47,988 nt of DNA from Flavobacteriaceae bacterium (GTDB taxonomy: Bacteria; Bacteroidota; Bacteroidia; Flavobacteriales; Flavobacteriaceae). The position numbers were made by a program, and so were the translations under genes. This document shows, piece after piece, positions 1-8,963 of this stretch (its first letter is position 1; each line of letters opens with the position of its first letter). The notes under the pieces are model-generated. The model was not told the origin of the DNA and ran no database searches. It worked only from the letters and a program-made list of their open reading frames with translations. The stretch lies in the NCBI GenBank assembly GCA_018699935.1, contig JABISF010000073.1, positions 1 to 47,988 on the forward strand, in the 5' to 3' direction.

Positions 1-974
1 CTAATTTTAATATTAAAATAATCTTTGATCCGGAGGAAGAATACGGGTCGAAAGCCTTGTTGTCCAATTTAGATCGATATAAAAAACATTATGCCTCCGA
101 TTATTTTGTGGTGATGGATGGACCGGCGCATAATTCCAACAAACCTACCCTAACTTTTGGGTGCAGGGGTATCGCTTCTTGTTCAATAACTACCTACGGA
201 GCTAACGCACCGCAACACAGTGGGCATTATGGAAATTATGTTCCCAACCCCGTTTTTAGTTTAGCAAAACTTTTATCGAGTATGAAAGATGATCAGGGAA
301 AGGTGTTGATTAAAGACTATTACAAAGGCATTGAATTGACCGCCGATGCTCAAAATCTTTTGGCGTCCGTTCCTTTTGATTCGATTCAATTGAACAAGGA
401 TTTAGGAATTTACACCTCCGAAGAAGTAGGAAGAAACTACCAAGAATCACTACAATATCCCTCGCTTAATGTCCGACAAATCGGAACTTCTTGGAAAGGA
501 AAAGGGCTAAAAACGGTCATCCCAGAATATGCAACAGCCTACATTGATGTCCGACTGGTTCCGGAAACAGAGGGCCCTATTCAATTACTTAAAATCAAGA
601 AACACTTGGTACAACAAGGCTATTTTGTAACCGACAATGAACCTAGTGTTGCGGAAAGGCAGCTTTATTCTAAGCTTGTAAAATTCACAGCTGCACACAG
701 TGTAAATGCATTTAGAACCCATCCTGATTCCGCTTTTGGAAAAAAACTGAGCGCTGAGTTCACAGAAAAATTTAATGAAGCACCCATTGTGATCCCACTC
801 ATGGGAGGTACTGTCCCCATTGTTCCGCTAATCAATGCATTAGACGTACCCACCGTCATCATTCCTATGGTTAATATGGACAATAATCAGCATAGTGCCA
901 ATGAAAATATCAGAATCGGGAATTTAAGGCAAGGAATAGGCATTTGTTTGACCCTTTTGCAATCAAAATTTTGA
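1..974 (+). CDS. M20 family metallopeptidase, 5'-truncated by the window edge
   Basis: The reading frame is open from base 3 and has no start inside the window, so only the C-terminal two thirds is present. Before the first possible internal start (TTG at 57) the frame already encodes a DPEEEYGS segment, which matches the metal-ligand and catalytic Glu-Glu region of M20 peptidases. Further family motifs follow: VVMDGP, then PTLTFGCRG, HSGHYGNYVPNP at the start of the dimerisation (lid) domain, and near the C-terminus MGGTVPIVPLINAL and NNQHSANENI, whose His is the expected last metal ligand. The family hydrolyses dipeptides or N-acyl amino acids with two zinc ions; the substrate cannot be read from this fragment. 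It converges on the nqr operon. Confidence 0.88.
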   Translation, partial: NFNIKIIFDPEEEYGSKALLSNLDRYKKHYASDYFVVMDGPAHNSNKPTLTFGCRGIASCSITTYGANAPQHSGHYGNYVPNPVFSLAKLLSSMKDDQGKVLIKDYYKGIELTADAQNLLASVPFDSIQLNKDLGIYTSEEVGRNYQESLQYPSLNVRQIGTSWKGKGLKTVIPEYATAYIDVRLVPETEGPIQLLKIKKHLVQQGYFVTDNEPSVAERQLYSKLVKFTAAHSVNAFRTHPDSAFGKKLSAEFTEKFNEAPIVIPLMGGTVPIVPLINALDVPTVIIPMVNMDNNQHSANENIRIGNLRQGIGICLTLLQSKF

Positions 975-1016
975 TCTAAAAAGTCATTGCTGCTTCGAAG
1001 GGTTTTGACTTTAGAA

Positions 1017-1079
1017 TAAAAAAAGAAAACGAGTATTTAAAAATGGGTACGTTAAAACCAATCTAATAAATACTCGTTT
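1017..1079 (-). terminator. Rho-independent terminator candidate of the nqr operon
   Basis: A perfect 13-base inverted repeat (1027-1039 and 1067-1079, arm AAACGAGTATTTA) is separated by a 27-base loop. Read on the minus strand, it is followed by a T-rich tract (plus-strand A-run 1018-1029). It sits 50-115 bases past the nqrF stop, where a terminator is expected. The large loop makes it weaker than a classical hairpin. A second small hairpin (1086-1092 with 1101-1107) lies between it and nqrF. Confidence 0.55.
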
Positions 1080-1131
1080 ATACTTGCTGTCCCTGAAAAA
1101 GGACAGCTCTTGAATTATAAATAATCTCTGA

Positions 1132-2427
1132 CTACCCTCCGAAGTCGTCGAATCGAACATTTTCTGGGGGGACTCCAAAGTCTTCCGCCATACGTTCTAT
1201 CGCCTGATTCATCATCGGTGGACCACAGAAGTAAACTTCAATATCCTCGGGAGATTCGTGTTTGGATAAATAATTATCAATCACCACTTGGTGCACAAAA
1301 CCGACAAAACCGTCGCCTTCGCCATCCAAACCTTCCTTAATTTTCCAATTATCCTCTTCTAAAGGTTCAGACAAAGCAATATAGAATTTGAAGTTGGGAA
1401 AATCTTTTTCCAACGCTTTAAAATGGTCGATATAAAACAATTCTCGTTTAGAACGTCCACCATACCAAAAGGTAACTATTCTTCCCGTTTTGAGGGTTCT
1501 GAATAGTTCATACAAATGTGAACGCATGGGAGCCATTCCGGCACCACCCCCCACATACATCATTTCTGAATCGGATTCATTGATAAAGAATTCACCATAG
1601 GGTCCCGAAATAGTCACCTTGTCTCCTGCTTTTCTAGAAAAGATATAGGAAGAAGCAACTCCAGGATTGACATCCATCCAACCGTTCTTATTTCGATCCC
1701 ACGGTGGTGCCGCAATACGAACGTTCAACATGATTTCCTTACCTTCCGCTGGATACGAAGCCATAGAATAGGCACGCTCAACGGTCTCTGGATTTTTCAT
1801 CACCAAAGGCCATAAGTTAAACTTGTCCCATTCCAATTTAAATTTATCAGGTTCGCCGGGATGCTCAGCAGGATGTGCTGCAATATCAATGTCAGCATAT
1901 TTTACTTCACACTGTGGGATTTCTATTTGAATATATCCTCCCGCCTTGTAATCCATTTCTTCTGGGATTTCGACAACGAATTCCTTTATAAAAGAAGCTA
2001 CATTCCAATTGCGAACTACGGTTGCCTCCCATTTTTTAATTCCAAAAACCTCTTCCGGCACTTGGATAACCATGTCTTGTTTTACTTTCACTTGACAGCC
2101 CAAACGCCAGCCTTCGGCGATTTCTTTTCTAGAAAAATGCGGTGCTTCGGTAGGTAAAATCTCTCCACCACCTTCAAGCACTTGACATTTGCATTGGATA
2201 CAGGTTCCTCCTCCACCACAGGCGGAGGGTAAAAATATTTTATTGTTTCCCAAGGTACTCAACAAAGTGCTTCCTGAAGAAACTTCAACTTTATTTTCGC
2301 TATTAATCAATAAAGAAACTGGTCCTGAGGGTAATAATTTAGCTTTTGCTCCCAATAACATTCCTACCAAAAGGAAAGTGATCGTAAGGAAAACAACAAC
2401 ACTAGCAACAATTACAGTAATATCCAT
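1132..2427 (-). CDS. nqrF: Na+-translocating NADH:quinone reductase subunit F
   Basis: NqrF is the NADH-oxidising entry subunit of Na+-NQR. It passes electrons from NADH through FAD to a 2Fe-2S cluster. The 431-residue protein has one N-terminal membrane helix (about residues 4-26). Next comes a ferredoxin domain with cluster cysteines C70, C76, C79 (CGGGGTCIQC) and C111. The rest is a ferredoxin-reductase module with the FAD motif RAYSMASYP, the nucleotide-binding GGGAGMAPMRS, and the C-terminal YFCGPPMM. It is the last gene of the operon, 9 bases after nqrE. No apbE flavin transferase gene follows it, although many genomes keep one there; the downstream gene is the convergent peptidase. Confidence 0.97.
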   Translation of the reverse strand: MDITVIVASVVVFLTITFLLVGMLLGAKAKLLPSGPVSLLINSENKVEVSSGSTLLSTLGNNKIFLPSACGGGGTCIQCKCQVLEGGGEILPTEAPHFSRKEIAEGWRLGCQVKVKQDMVIQVPEEVFGIKKWEATVVRNWNVASFIKEFVVEIPEEMDYKAGGYIQIEIPQCEVKYADIDIAAHPAEHPGEPDKFKLEWDKFNLWPLVMKNPETVERAYSMASYPAEGKEIMLNVRIAAPPWDRNKNGWMDVNPGVASSYIFSRKAGDKVTISGPYGEFFINESDSEMMYVGGGAGMAPMRSHLYELFRTLKTGRIVTFWYGGRSKRELFYIDHFKALEKDFPNFKFYIALSEPLEEDNWKIKEGLDGEGDGFVGFVHQVVIDNYLSKHESPEDIEVYFCGPPMMNQAIERMAEDFGVPPENVRFDDFGG

Positions 2428-2436
2428 ATTTTCTAT

Positions 2437-3054
2437 TTATAATTTAATTCCCATAAAACTCATAAATCCTAACGCCATCAATCCGGTAATGATAAAGGTA
2501 ATGCCCAAACCACGCAAAGGGGCAGGAACATTGGAGTAGGTGATTTTTTCACGAATTGCGGCGATGGCCAAAATAGCCAACAACCAACCAATTCCTGAGC
2601 CTAATCCATAGACGGCGGATTCTGTTACTCCGGAAAAGTCTTTTTGCTGCATAAACAAAGACCCTCCCAAGATCGCACAGTTTACGGCGATCAACGGCAA
2701 GAAAATTCCCAATGCCCCATACAAAGCTGGTGCAAAACGTTCTACCACCATTTCCACCAATTGAACCATGGAGGCGATGACCGCAATAAACATGATAAAA
2801 CTCAAAAAACTTAAGTCAATATCAGCATAGGCCTCACCCATCCAAGACAACGCTCCCGGACGCAGCAAATAGCTGTCCAACAAAAAGTTGATAGGAACCG
2901 TGATGGCCAAAACAAAGATGACCGCCAAGCCCAAACCTACTGCTGTTTTTACAGTTTTTGAAACCGCCAAATAAGAACACATCCCCAAGAAATAGGCAAA
3001 GATCATGTTCTCTATAAAGATACTTTTTACAAATAAATTCAAATAAGCTTCCAT
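2437..3054 (-). CDS. nqrE: Na+-translocating NADH:quinone reductase subunit E
   Basis: NqrE is a polytopic membrane subunit of Na+-NQR, homologous to NqrD and RnfA. With NqrD it holds an iron-sulfur centre inside the membrane and is part of the Na+ path. The 205-residue protein is almost entirely hydrophobic, with about six predicted helices. It contains the family segments [16 protein letters not shown], whose Cys is the expected intramembrane metal ligand, and [11 protein letters not shown] with the second Cys. It lies 7 bases after nqrD. Length and order match the family. Confidence 0.96.
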   Translation of the reverse strand: MEAYLNLFVKSIFIENMIFAYFLGMCSYLAVSKTVKTAVGLGLAVIFVLAITVPINFLLDSYLLRPGALSWMGEAYADIDLSFLSFIMFIAVIASMVQLVEMVVERFAPALYGALGIFLPLIAVNCAILGGSLFMQQKDFSGVTESAVYGLGSGIGWLLAILAIAAIREKITYSNVPAPLRGLGITFIITGLMALGFMSFMGIKL

Positions 3055-3061
3055 GATCGTA

Positions 3062-3757
3062 TTAGTGTTTTTCGATTAATTTTCGGTTTCTAGAACGCTG
3101 AATCCAAATCAACACGCCCACCGTGATCAGTGCCATAGGGGACAACAACATCAGTCCGTTGTTGACATAGCCCATTTCATAAAGGGCATCCGGAATCACT
3201 TGATAACCCAACAATTTTCCAGAACCAAAAAGCTCTCTAAAAAAAGCGACGATGATCAGTATAACCGCATAACCGGCCGCATTACCAATACCATCGAGAA
3301 AAGATTTCCAAACTCCGTGTCCCAAAGCAAAAGCTTCCAAACGTCCCATCACAATACAGTTGGTAATAATCAGTCCAATAAAAATGGAAAGTTGTTTACT
3401 CACATCGTAGGCATAGGCTCTTAAAATTTGATCCACCAAAATCACCATGGCGGCCACAACCACCAATTGAACAATAATCCGAATTCGGTTGGGGATCAGA
3501 TTCCGAAGCAATGAAATCAATACATTGCTGGCAGCCATAACCACCATTACGGAAACGCCCATCACGATGGCCGGTTTCAATTGAACAGTGATCGCCAAGG
3601 CAGAACAGATTCCCAATACTTGCACCGTAATGGGGTTGTTGTCGTTCATGGGATCGGACAATAGTTTTCGATTCTTTTTGGACAACAAGGGTTCTTTCTC
3701 TTTATTGACAAAAAGAACCGTTGGAGTTGTTGCAGTTTTCTTCTTTTTTTCTTCCAT
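3062..3757 (-). CDS. nqrD: Na+-translocating NADH:quinone reductase subunit D
   Basis: NqrD is the membrane partner of NqrE. The protein has 231 residues. A hydrophilic, Lys-rich N-terminal stretch of about 30 residues ([14 protein letters not shown]) precedes the conserved core, which starts near [24 protein letters not shown]. The cysteines in GICSALA and [15 protein letters not shown] are the paired intramembrane iron ligands expected from the family. The Lys-rich leader makes it slightly longer than gammaproteobacterial NqrD (about 210 residues). The ATG is the only good start, and it lies 4 bases after the nqrC stop. Confidence 0.96.
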   Translation of the reverse strand: MEEKKKKTATTPTVLFVNKEKEPLLSKKNRKLLSDPMNDNNPITVQVLGICSALAITVQLKPAIVMGVSVMVVMAASNVLISLLRNLIPNRIRIIVQLVVVAAMVILVDQILRAYAYDVSKQLSIFIGLIITNCIVMGRLEAFALGHGVWKSFLDGIGNAAGYAVILIIVAFFRELFGSGKLLGYQVIPDALYEMGYVNNGLMLLSPMALITVGVLIWIQRSRNRKLIEKH

Positions 3758-3761
3758 TGGA

Positions 3762-4493
3762 TTATTGATTTAATGCAATTGGTTGCTCCGTTTTATTAAA
3801 ATAAGGAAGGTAATGTGTCAGTCGTTCATAAATCATATCCGTAACTCCGTCACCGGTGATGGTGGCTCCAGAAATGGCATCTACTTCATGGTCTTCTTTG
3901 TCGGTATTGTTGGGATCATTATTGGTTTTGGAAACCTGAATACCGACTAAATTTCCGTAGTTGTCAAATATTTTTTCATTGACAAACCGCTCTTGAAACC
4001 ACGCTTGAGTGATTTCAGCACCCAAACCGGCTGTTTCTCCAGTATGATCAAAAACGACACCTTGAATGGTGTTTTTATCGGCTTTCAGGGCGATATACCC
4101 CCAAATGGCATTCCATAATCCTGCTCCGCGCAAAGGAACCACATAATATTGAGTACCATCTACATTGGCCTCGTACAATGGGAAACGTTGTTCTGCAACA
4201 GGTTTTTTTAGCTCATTATTTAATTTTAAATCAAACGCATCAACCGAACTGTCCACACTTCCGTCGGAAGTGAGTGCAATTTCATTTTGAATATACTCTT
4301 GATATAAAGTTCCTGCTTTTTCACGATCGGTTTGAATACCAATGGTGGAAAGTATGTTTTGCATTTTTTCTTTGCGAACATTTTCAGCTTGCAAATCTTT
4401 TAAAGAACTGGCAGTAAAAGCCAATGCAGAGGCAACCACCAAAACCATAATGGTGGCAAACAAAAAGGTGTAAAGGTTACTATCTCTGTTCAT
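3762..4493 (-). CDS. nqrC: Na+-translocating NADH:quinone reductase subunit C
   Basis: NqrC carries a covalently bound FMN and relays electrons on the periplasmic side. The 243-residue protein has one N-terminal membrane helix (about residues 8-28) followed by an exported FMN-binding domain. The flavin attachment motif is intact: DAISGAT, with acceptor Thr211 and Asp205 in the required position for recognition by the ApbE flavin transferase. Length is close to the family norm of about 255. A single base separates it from the nqrB stop, so the two are very likely translationally coupled. Confidence 0.96.
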   Translation of the reverse strand: MNRDSNLYTFLFATIMVLVVASALAFTASSLKDLQAENVRKEKMQNILSTIGIQTDREKAGTLYQEYIQNEIALTSDGSVDSSVDAFDLKLNNELKKPVAEQRFPLYEANVDGTQYYVVPLRGAGLWNAIWGYIALKADKNTIQGVVFDHTGETAGLGAEITQAWFQERFVNEKIFDNYGNLVGIQVSKTNNDPNNTDKEDHEVDAISGATITGDGVTDMIYERLTHYLPYFNKTEQPIALNQ

Positions 4494-4494
4494 A

Positions 4495-5655
4495 TTAGGC
4501 GGTTTTGATTAGTTGTTGGGAAGCCCAACGTTTCTTTCTTTTATTAATATTGGCATTCACCACATAATGATCGATGGTGGGTGCAAAAACATTCATCAGC
4601 AAAATGGCCAACATGACGCCTTCCGGATAGGCCGGATTGAAGACCCGAATCATGATACAAAAGATTCCGACCAAGATTCCGTAAACCCATTTGCCCTTGT
4701 TGGTTTGGGCAGCAGAAACAGGATCGGTAGCCATAAAGACGATTCCAAAAGCAAATCCTCCAACAACCAAATGGTTGATCCAAGAAAAGCTCATCAATTC
4801 GTTGGCGCTCCAAAGGTTAAACAAAAAGCCCATGAGTGCACCTCCCAATATTCCTCCTGTGATGATTCGCCAGCTTCCTACGCCCGTAAAAATTAATATC
4901 AACGCGCCCACTGCCACCCAAAGGGTAGAAGTTTCAGCGATAGATCCCGGAATGGAACCCTGAAACATTTCAAAAAACGAATAATTTACATCCATTCCAG
5001 CGGCCAGTTTTCCTAAGATGGTTTCTCCCGATATTCCATCAATATTGGAAGCTTCCGAGACCCAAACCTTATTCCCAGACATATAGGTGGGATAGGCAAA
5101 AAACGCAAAAGCTCGTGCAGTGAGCGCAGGATTTAAGATATTCATCCCAGTTCCTCCGAACGCTTCCTTGGCAATCAACACGGAAAAAGCAACAGACAGC
5201 GCAACCATCCATAGGGGTATATCCACCGGCATAATCATAGGAATCAACATCCCGGTGACCAAGTAACCCTCGTTAATTTCGTGCCCTCTGTAGATTGCAA
5301 AACCAAACTCTATGCTCAACCCCACTACATAGGAAACGATAATCATAGGAACTATTTTCCAAGCACCATGAATAAAGGCGTCCCAAAAGGTGAAGGCGGC
5401 TCCCAATTGGGAAAAATGTTGGTATCCAGTATTATAAATCCCATAAAACAGGGCGGGCATCAAAGCAATGATGACAGTCACCATAACTCTTTTTAAATCC
5501 ACGGCATCGCGTATGTGAGCTCCTTCTTTGGTGGTGTGATTGGGAACAAACAAAAAGGTGTCAAAAGCATTGATGGCGGGGGCAAACTTTTCCAGCTTTT
5601 GTCCTTTGTTAAAAGGGGCTCGTAATTTGTCAAACTGTTTTCTTAAAGTGCTCAT
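4495..5655 (-). CDS. nqrB: Na+-translocating NADH:quinone reductase subunit B
   Basis: NqrB is the main membrane subunit of Na+-NQR, with about ten helices. It binds a covalent FMN and riboflavin and contains the Na+ pathway. The 386-residue protein has family segments such as GTGMNILNPALTARAFAFFAYP and FMATDPVSAAQTNKGKWVYG. The expected flavinylation site at residues 206-212 reads DGISGET, not the usual Dxx(S/T)GAT. The acceptor Thr212 is kept, but Ala is replaced by Glu211 (codon GAA, checked on the minus strand). It starts 10 bases after nqrA. Confidence 0.96.
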   Translation of the reverse strand: MSTLRKQFDKLRAPFNKGQKLEKFAPAINAFDTFLFVPNHTTKEGAHIRDAVDLKRVMVTVIIALMPALFYGIYNTGYQHFSQLGAAFTFWDAFIHGAWKIVPMIIVSYVVGLSIEFGFAIYRGHEINEGYLVTGMLIPMIMPVDIPLWMVALSVAFSVLIAKEAFGGTGMNILNPALTARAFAFFAYPTYMSGNKVWVSEASNIDGISGETILGKLAAGMDVNYSFFEMFQGSIPGSIAETSTLWVAVGALILIFTGVGSWRIITGGILGGALMGFLFNLWSANELMSFSWINHLVVGGFAFGIVFMATDPVSAAQTNKGKWVYGILVGIFCIMIRVFNPAYPEGVMLAILLMNVFAPTIDHYVVNANINKRKKRWASQQLIKTA

Positions 5656-5665
5656 AACGTATAAT

Positions 5666-7027
5666 TTATCCTACTTCTTTTATCATTAATTCAATACCCT
5701 TACGGATGATTTCTTGCGCTTCTACTTTGGAAGTGTTGGCATAATCGATCAACCCAAAATCTTCCGGCACTATCTCATAAATGCCTAATAACTCCATCTT
5801 TTCAATATCCTCAATCATACACGCCTTAAGGAGTTGCATGGGAAAAATATCAAAAGGAAAAACTTTTTCCATCTCACCGGTCACTACCAAAGCACGCTCT
5901 TCTCCGTTCAGATTCGTCGTTACCTCATATCCTTTTCGGTTGAACAATCGCGATAAAGAGGTGTTGGATAAACTCGGAATTTTGTTGTCCACAAAGGGCA
6001 ACCAACCGAACAAGCGGAAGTTGTTTCCTTCGGGGATCACACTCACCAAATTGTTGAAATAGCCCAAGTAGCCTTTGGAATGATCGGCAACCCCAGTAAA
6101 TACATCCCCGTTGATGACTCGCGTGGGTTGAGTGGTGTCTAGTTGGGCATTTTCCAGATAAGGCGCGATCTCAGCACCAATAGTGGTACGGAAATATTTT
6201 GGAGACTTCACAGCACTACCCGCAATTGCGATGGTCCGCTGTGCAGAAAAAATTCCCGAGGCATAAAAGCTACCAATATTGGCAACATCTTCGGGACGAA
6301 CAGTCCAAACGCGTTCTCCCATATTGAGCGGTGCTAAGTGCTGAATGTGTAAACTTACATTTCCAGCGGGATGAGGGCCATCGACCGTGTAAGAATTCAT
6401 GTTTTTGATCTCCCCAAAAATCCCGGAAAAATCTTTATCCACTCCTACAAATACTTTGTCAGCGGCTAATTTGTTGAGCACATCAATTCCCTTTTGAAAA
6501 TCTTCTTTTCGATTTTCAAGAATAAAGGAATAATCTACCCCCAGAGGAGCCGTCGAAACCGTGGAGACAAAAATGGCTTTGGGCTGATCGTCTGGATTCG
6601 CAATAATCCCATAGGGGCGTTGCTGGATAAACGGCCAACAACCACTTTCCAACAAAGCGGCAACGACCTCTTCGCGTGATGCCTTGTCAAGAGCGGTTAA
6701 TTTGTGGGTTACTGTTTGCTTTTTATCATCGGCGAGAATCCGAATGGCTAAGATTTTCCTTTTTGGACCACGAACAATTTCTTGTAGGGTTCCACTCACC
6801 GGACTTACAAATTTGACACGATCGTTGGCTTTGTTAAAAAACACGGCTTGCCCTTTTTTTACCGCCTCCCCTTCTTTAACAAGAAGTTTGGGTGCTAAAC
6901 TGAAAAAATCGTCAGGTTTAAGAGCGTATGCGGATGCTGGTTGAATTTCGGAAAAAATTTTTTCAGCGTCGCCTTTAAGATTGATTTTGGCACCTTTTCG
7001 AGTCCGAATGCCTTTTGCTATATCCAT
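5666..7027 (-). CDS. nqrA: Na+-translocating NADH:quinone reductase subunit A
   Basis: NqrA is the peripheral cytoplasmic subunit of Na+-NQR, related to RnfC, and has been linked to quinone binding. The 453-residue protein matches the family length. It begins with the typical MDIAKGIRTRKGAKINLKG and contains a lipoyl-like segment (KEGEAVKKGQAVFFNK, then VSPVSGTLQEIVRGPKRK). No membrane helix is evident. It is the first gene of the six-gene nqrABCDEF operon. A minus-strand -7 element lies about 28 bases upstream. The complex pumps Na+ while oxidising NADH, and it shares this window with a membrane pyrophosphatase that may also pump Na+. Confidence 0.97.
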   Translation of the reverse strand: MDIAKGIRTRKGAKINLKGDAEKIFSEIQPASAYALKPDDFFSLAPKLLVKEGEAVKKGQAVFFNKANDRVKFVSPVSGTLQEIVRGPKRKILAIRILADDKKQTVTHKLTALDKASREEVVAALLESGCWPFIQQRPYGIIANPDDQPKAIFVSTVSTAPLGVDYSFILENRKEDFQKGIDVLNKLAADKVFVGVDKDFSGIFGEIKNMNSYTVDGPHPAGNVSLHIQHLAPLNMGERVWTVRPEDVANIGSFYASGIFSAQRTIAIAGSAVKSPKYFRTTIGAEIAPYLENAQLDTTQPTRVINGDVFTGVADHSKGYLGYFNNLVSVIPEGNNFRLFGWLPFVDNKIPSLSNTSLSRLFNRKGYEVTTNLNGEERALVVTGEMEKVFPFDIFPMQLLKACMIEDIEKMELLGIYEIVPEDFGLIDYANTSKVEAQEIIRKGIELMIKEVG

Positions 7028-7054
7028 TAAAATTGATTAATTCTAAAAACCGTG

Positions 7055-7062
7055 CAAATTTA
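7055..7062 (-). promoter_or_regulatory. -7 promoter element of the nqr operon
   Basis: TAAATTTG on the minus strand fits the Bacteroidota -7 consensus TAnnTTTG, and a transcript would start near 7048. No TTTG was seen at the -33 spacing, so only half of the promoter is supported. Confidence 0.45.
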
Positions 7063-7159
7063 CATATAAACCTAGTTTTTGAGAAGTAATCCAAGAAGGA
7101 AAAATACCTATTTATATTAATTCTAAATAGTTGTTTAACTTTTGCTTTTTTTAAACTAA

Positions 7160-7191
7160 TTTGCTCATACTGAGCCGAAGCCGTACTTTTG
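7160..7191 (+). promoter_or_regulatory. Bacteroidota-type promoter of the T9SS plug gene
   Basis: TTTG (7160-7163), exactly 20 bases, then TACTTTTG (7184-7191) is a full match to the TTTG-N19/20-TAnnTTTG promoter used by the Bacteroidota primary sigma factor. The predicted transcript start falls at about 7197-7199, on or next to the ATG at 7198. Confidence 0.65.
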
Positions 7192-7197
7192 TATTTG

Positions 7198-8451
7198 ATG
7201 TCCTTACGATTCTTTTTTATCGGAAATCTATTGCTCCTTATGTCCGGAATCTGCTGGGCGCAAACGGGTATTGAAATTGGTGCTCCCGACTATATCAAAT
7301 CCATTGTGTTTTCCGACGCTCAAGGCAATAATCAGTTTCCCATTGTTCGCCTAGGAGAAACCATTCAACTCGCTTTCGATGACTTGCAAGGAACTTCGGC
7401 AGACTACTATTATAAGATTAAACATTTTAACGCCGATTGGTCTCCTTCCCAATTGTTTTCGAATGAAGTTTTTAGTGGTTATGACGACATTCGCATAACC
7501 GATTTTCAAAACTCATTCAATACCCTGCAACCCTACACCCATTACAGCCTGAGTTTACCCAATGCTGATACTCAATTTTTAGTTTCGGGGAATTATCTTT
7601 TGGAAATTTATAATGCCGTCAACGACTTGGTTTTTTCTCGTAGATTCTGTTTGTTCGAAGACAAAGCCAGCGTGGGATTAGGCGTTTTTCGTCCGCAAAA
7701 CATCGATCGGTTTACCACCCACCAATCCTTGCATTTTAGCATCACCCCCTATGGCTCGCCCTTTCGTAATCCGGAAGAGCGCATCAAAGTGGTTTTGCTG
7801 CAAAACTACCAATGGGATCAAACTATAGAAAACCTAAAACCACAGTATTACAGCGGGAATACTTTGGAATATCGTTATGAAGCTCCCGCCCAATTTGAAG
7901 GGGGCAATGAATACTTGTTTTTTGACACCAAAGACTTGCGCATCGGGACAGCCAACATCAGCTCCATCAACAGAGCCGAGGTCTATGAAACCTATCTCTA
8001 TACCGATCTGAGTCGAAAGTATATGAATTACACTTTGGCCCCTGATATTAACGGTGATTTTTTGATCCGTACACTGATGGGAACTCAAGATCCGGCTGTA
8101 GAAGCCGACTACAGCTTTGTGTATTTTAGTTTGGCGGAACAATACGATTTAAAAGACTCCGAAATCTATCTCTACGGAAAGTTTAATAATTATGCCTTAA
8201 CCGAGGAAAACAGGATGTACTACAACCCTTCGCTGGAACTTTTTGAAGGCGTTTTGCTTTTAAAGCAAGGATTCTACAATTATAAATATATAGTAGTGGA
8301 CCAAGAAGGGCTCCAAAAAAATGCCATCAGCGGAACCCATGCTGCAACCGAAAACAGCTACACCGCCCTTGTTTATTACCGAGACAATGGTGCGCTTTAT
8401 GATGCTCTGGTGGGAGTGGGGCAAGCACAATCTTTTGAATTGAGAAACTAA
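7198..8451 (+). CDS. Type IX secretion system plug protein (DUF5103 family)
   Basis: The protein belongs to the DUF5103 family. In the known T9SS translocon structure, a member of this family closes the periplasmic end of the SprA pore when PorV is absent. The ATG at 7198 gives 417 residues with a clear signal peptide (about 22 residues, ending CWAQ). The family pattern follows: PDYIKSIVFSDAQGNNQFPIV, then DYYYKIKHFNADWSPSQL, EVFSGYDDIRITDFQNSFNT and later YKYIVVDQEG. An in-frame TTG at 7189 lies inside the -7 promoter box and cannot be the start. The transcript appears nearly leaderless. It fits with gldA in the same window, since T9SS and gliding occur together in Flavobacteriaceae. Confidence 0.85.
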   Translation: MSLRFFFIGNLLLLMSGICWAQTGIEIGAPDYIKSIVFSDAQGNNQFPIVRLGETIQLAFDDLQGTSADYYYKIKHFNADWSPSQLFSNEVFSGYDDIRITDFQNSFNTLQPYTHYSLSLPNADTQFLVSGNYLLEIYNAVNDLVFSRRFCLFEDKASVGLGVFRPQNIDRFTTHQSLHFSITPYGSPFRNPEERIKVVLLQNYQWDQTIENLKPQYYSGNTLEYRYEAPAQFEGGNEYLFFDTKDLRIGTANISSINRAEVYETYLYTDLSRKYMNYTLAPDINGDFLIRTLMGTQDPAVEADYSFVYFSLAEQYDLKDSEIYLYGKFNNYALTEENRMYYNPSLELFEGVLLLKQGFYNYKYIVVDQEGLQKNAISGTHAATENSYTALVYYRDNGALYDALVGVGQAQSFELRN

Positions 8452-8528
8452 AGCAGTTTGTTAAAAAATGTTTTTACAAATTGTTTTTTTAACTATCTTT
8501 AAAGTTCTTTTTGAGCGTATAGATCATT

Positions 8529-8915
8529 ATGATACAACAAATTACAAAGGGCATTAAAATTTCGGTAGAAGCGAAATTTGAAGGAAGTTTTTCCAAAGAC
8601 TATGTGCTTCATCATGCTTTTGTCTATCATATCACTATTGAAAATCAAAGTAAAGACGTTGTTCAATTGCTTTCCAGACATTGGAAAATCCAAGAAACCA
8701 CCAATCGCCCTCAATACGTTAATGGCGATGGAGTGGTGGGTAAAAAACCCATTGTACGCCCCGGAGAATCACACACTTACAAATCCGGATGCCTACTCAC
8801 TTCCCCCATTGGCGCTATGTCGGGCACCTACATTATGATTAATTTTTCGAATACCAAAAAGTTCAGCGTAGATATTCCCACCTTCAAATTGAACGTTCCA
8901 CACATCCTGAACTAG
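8529..8915 (+). CDS. apaG: ApaG domain protein
   Basis: The 128-residue protein matches ApaG over its length: an immunoglobulin/fibronectin-like beta sandwich with the motifs YHITIENQSKDVVQLLSRHW, VVGKKPIVRPGESHTYKSG and SPIGAMSGTYIM. ApaG is named from Salmonella corD, mutants of which resist cobalt and have reduced Mg2+ efflux, but its molecular role is not settled. It starts 77 bases after the T9SS plug gene. A degenerate -7 element (TATCTTTA, 8494-8501) precedes it, so it may have its own promoter. Confidence 0.92.
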   Translation: MIQQITKGIKISVEAKFEGSFSKDYVLHHAFVYHITIENQSKDVVQLLSRHWKIQETTNRPQYVNGDGVVGKKPIVRPGESHTYKSGCLLTSPIGAMSGTYIMINFSNTKKFSVDIPTFKLNVPHILN

Positions 8916-8963
8916 GATCGCTTGATTGTTTAATTTAATTAATACTTTTATCAAAAAAAAAAG

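Noticed and set aside
1086-1107. Small hairpin GCTGTCC/GGACAGC after nqrF as the operon terminator
   Set aside because: Neither strand has a T-run after it. The larger inverted repeat at 1027-1079 has a T-rich tail on the correct strand and is preferred.
4544-4813. Minus-strand ORF of 89 codons inside nqrB
   Set aside because: It is a shadow of nqrB in another frame, with composition typical of out-of-frame translation.
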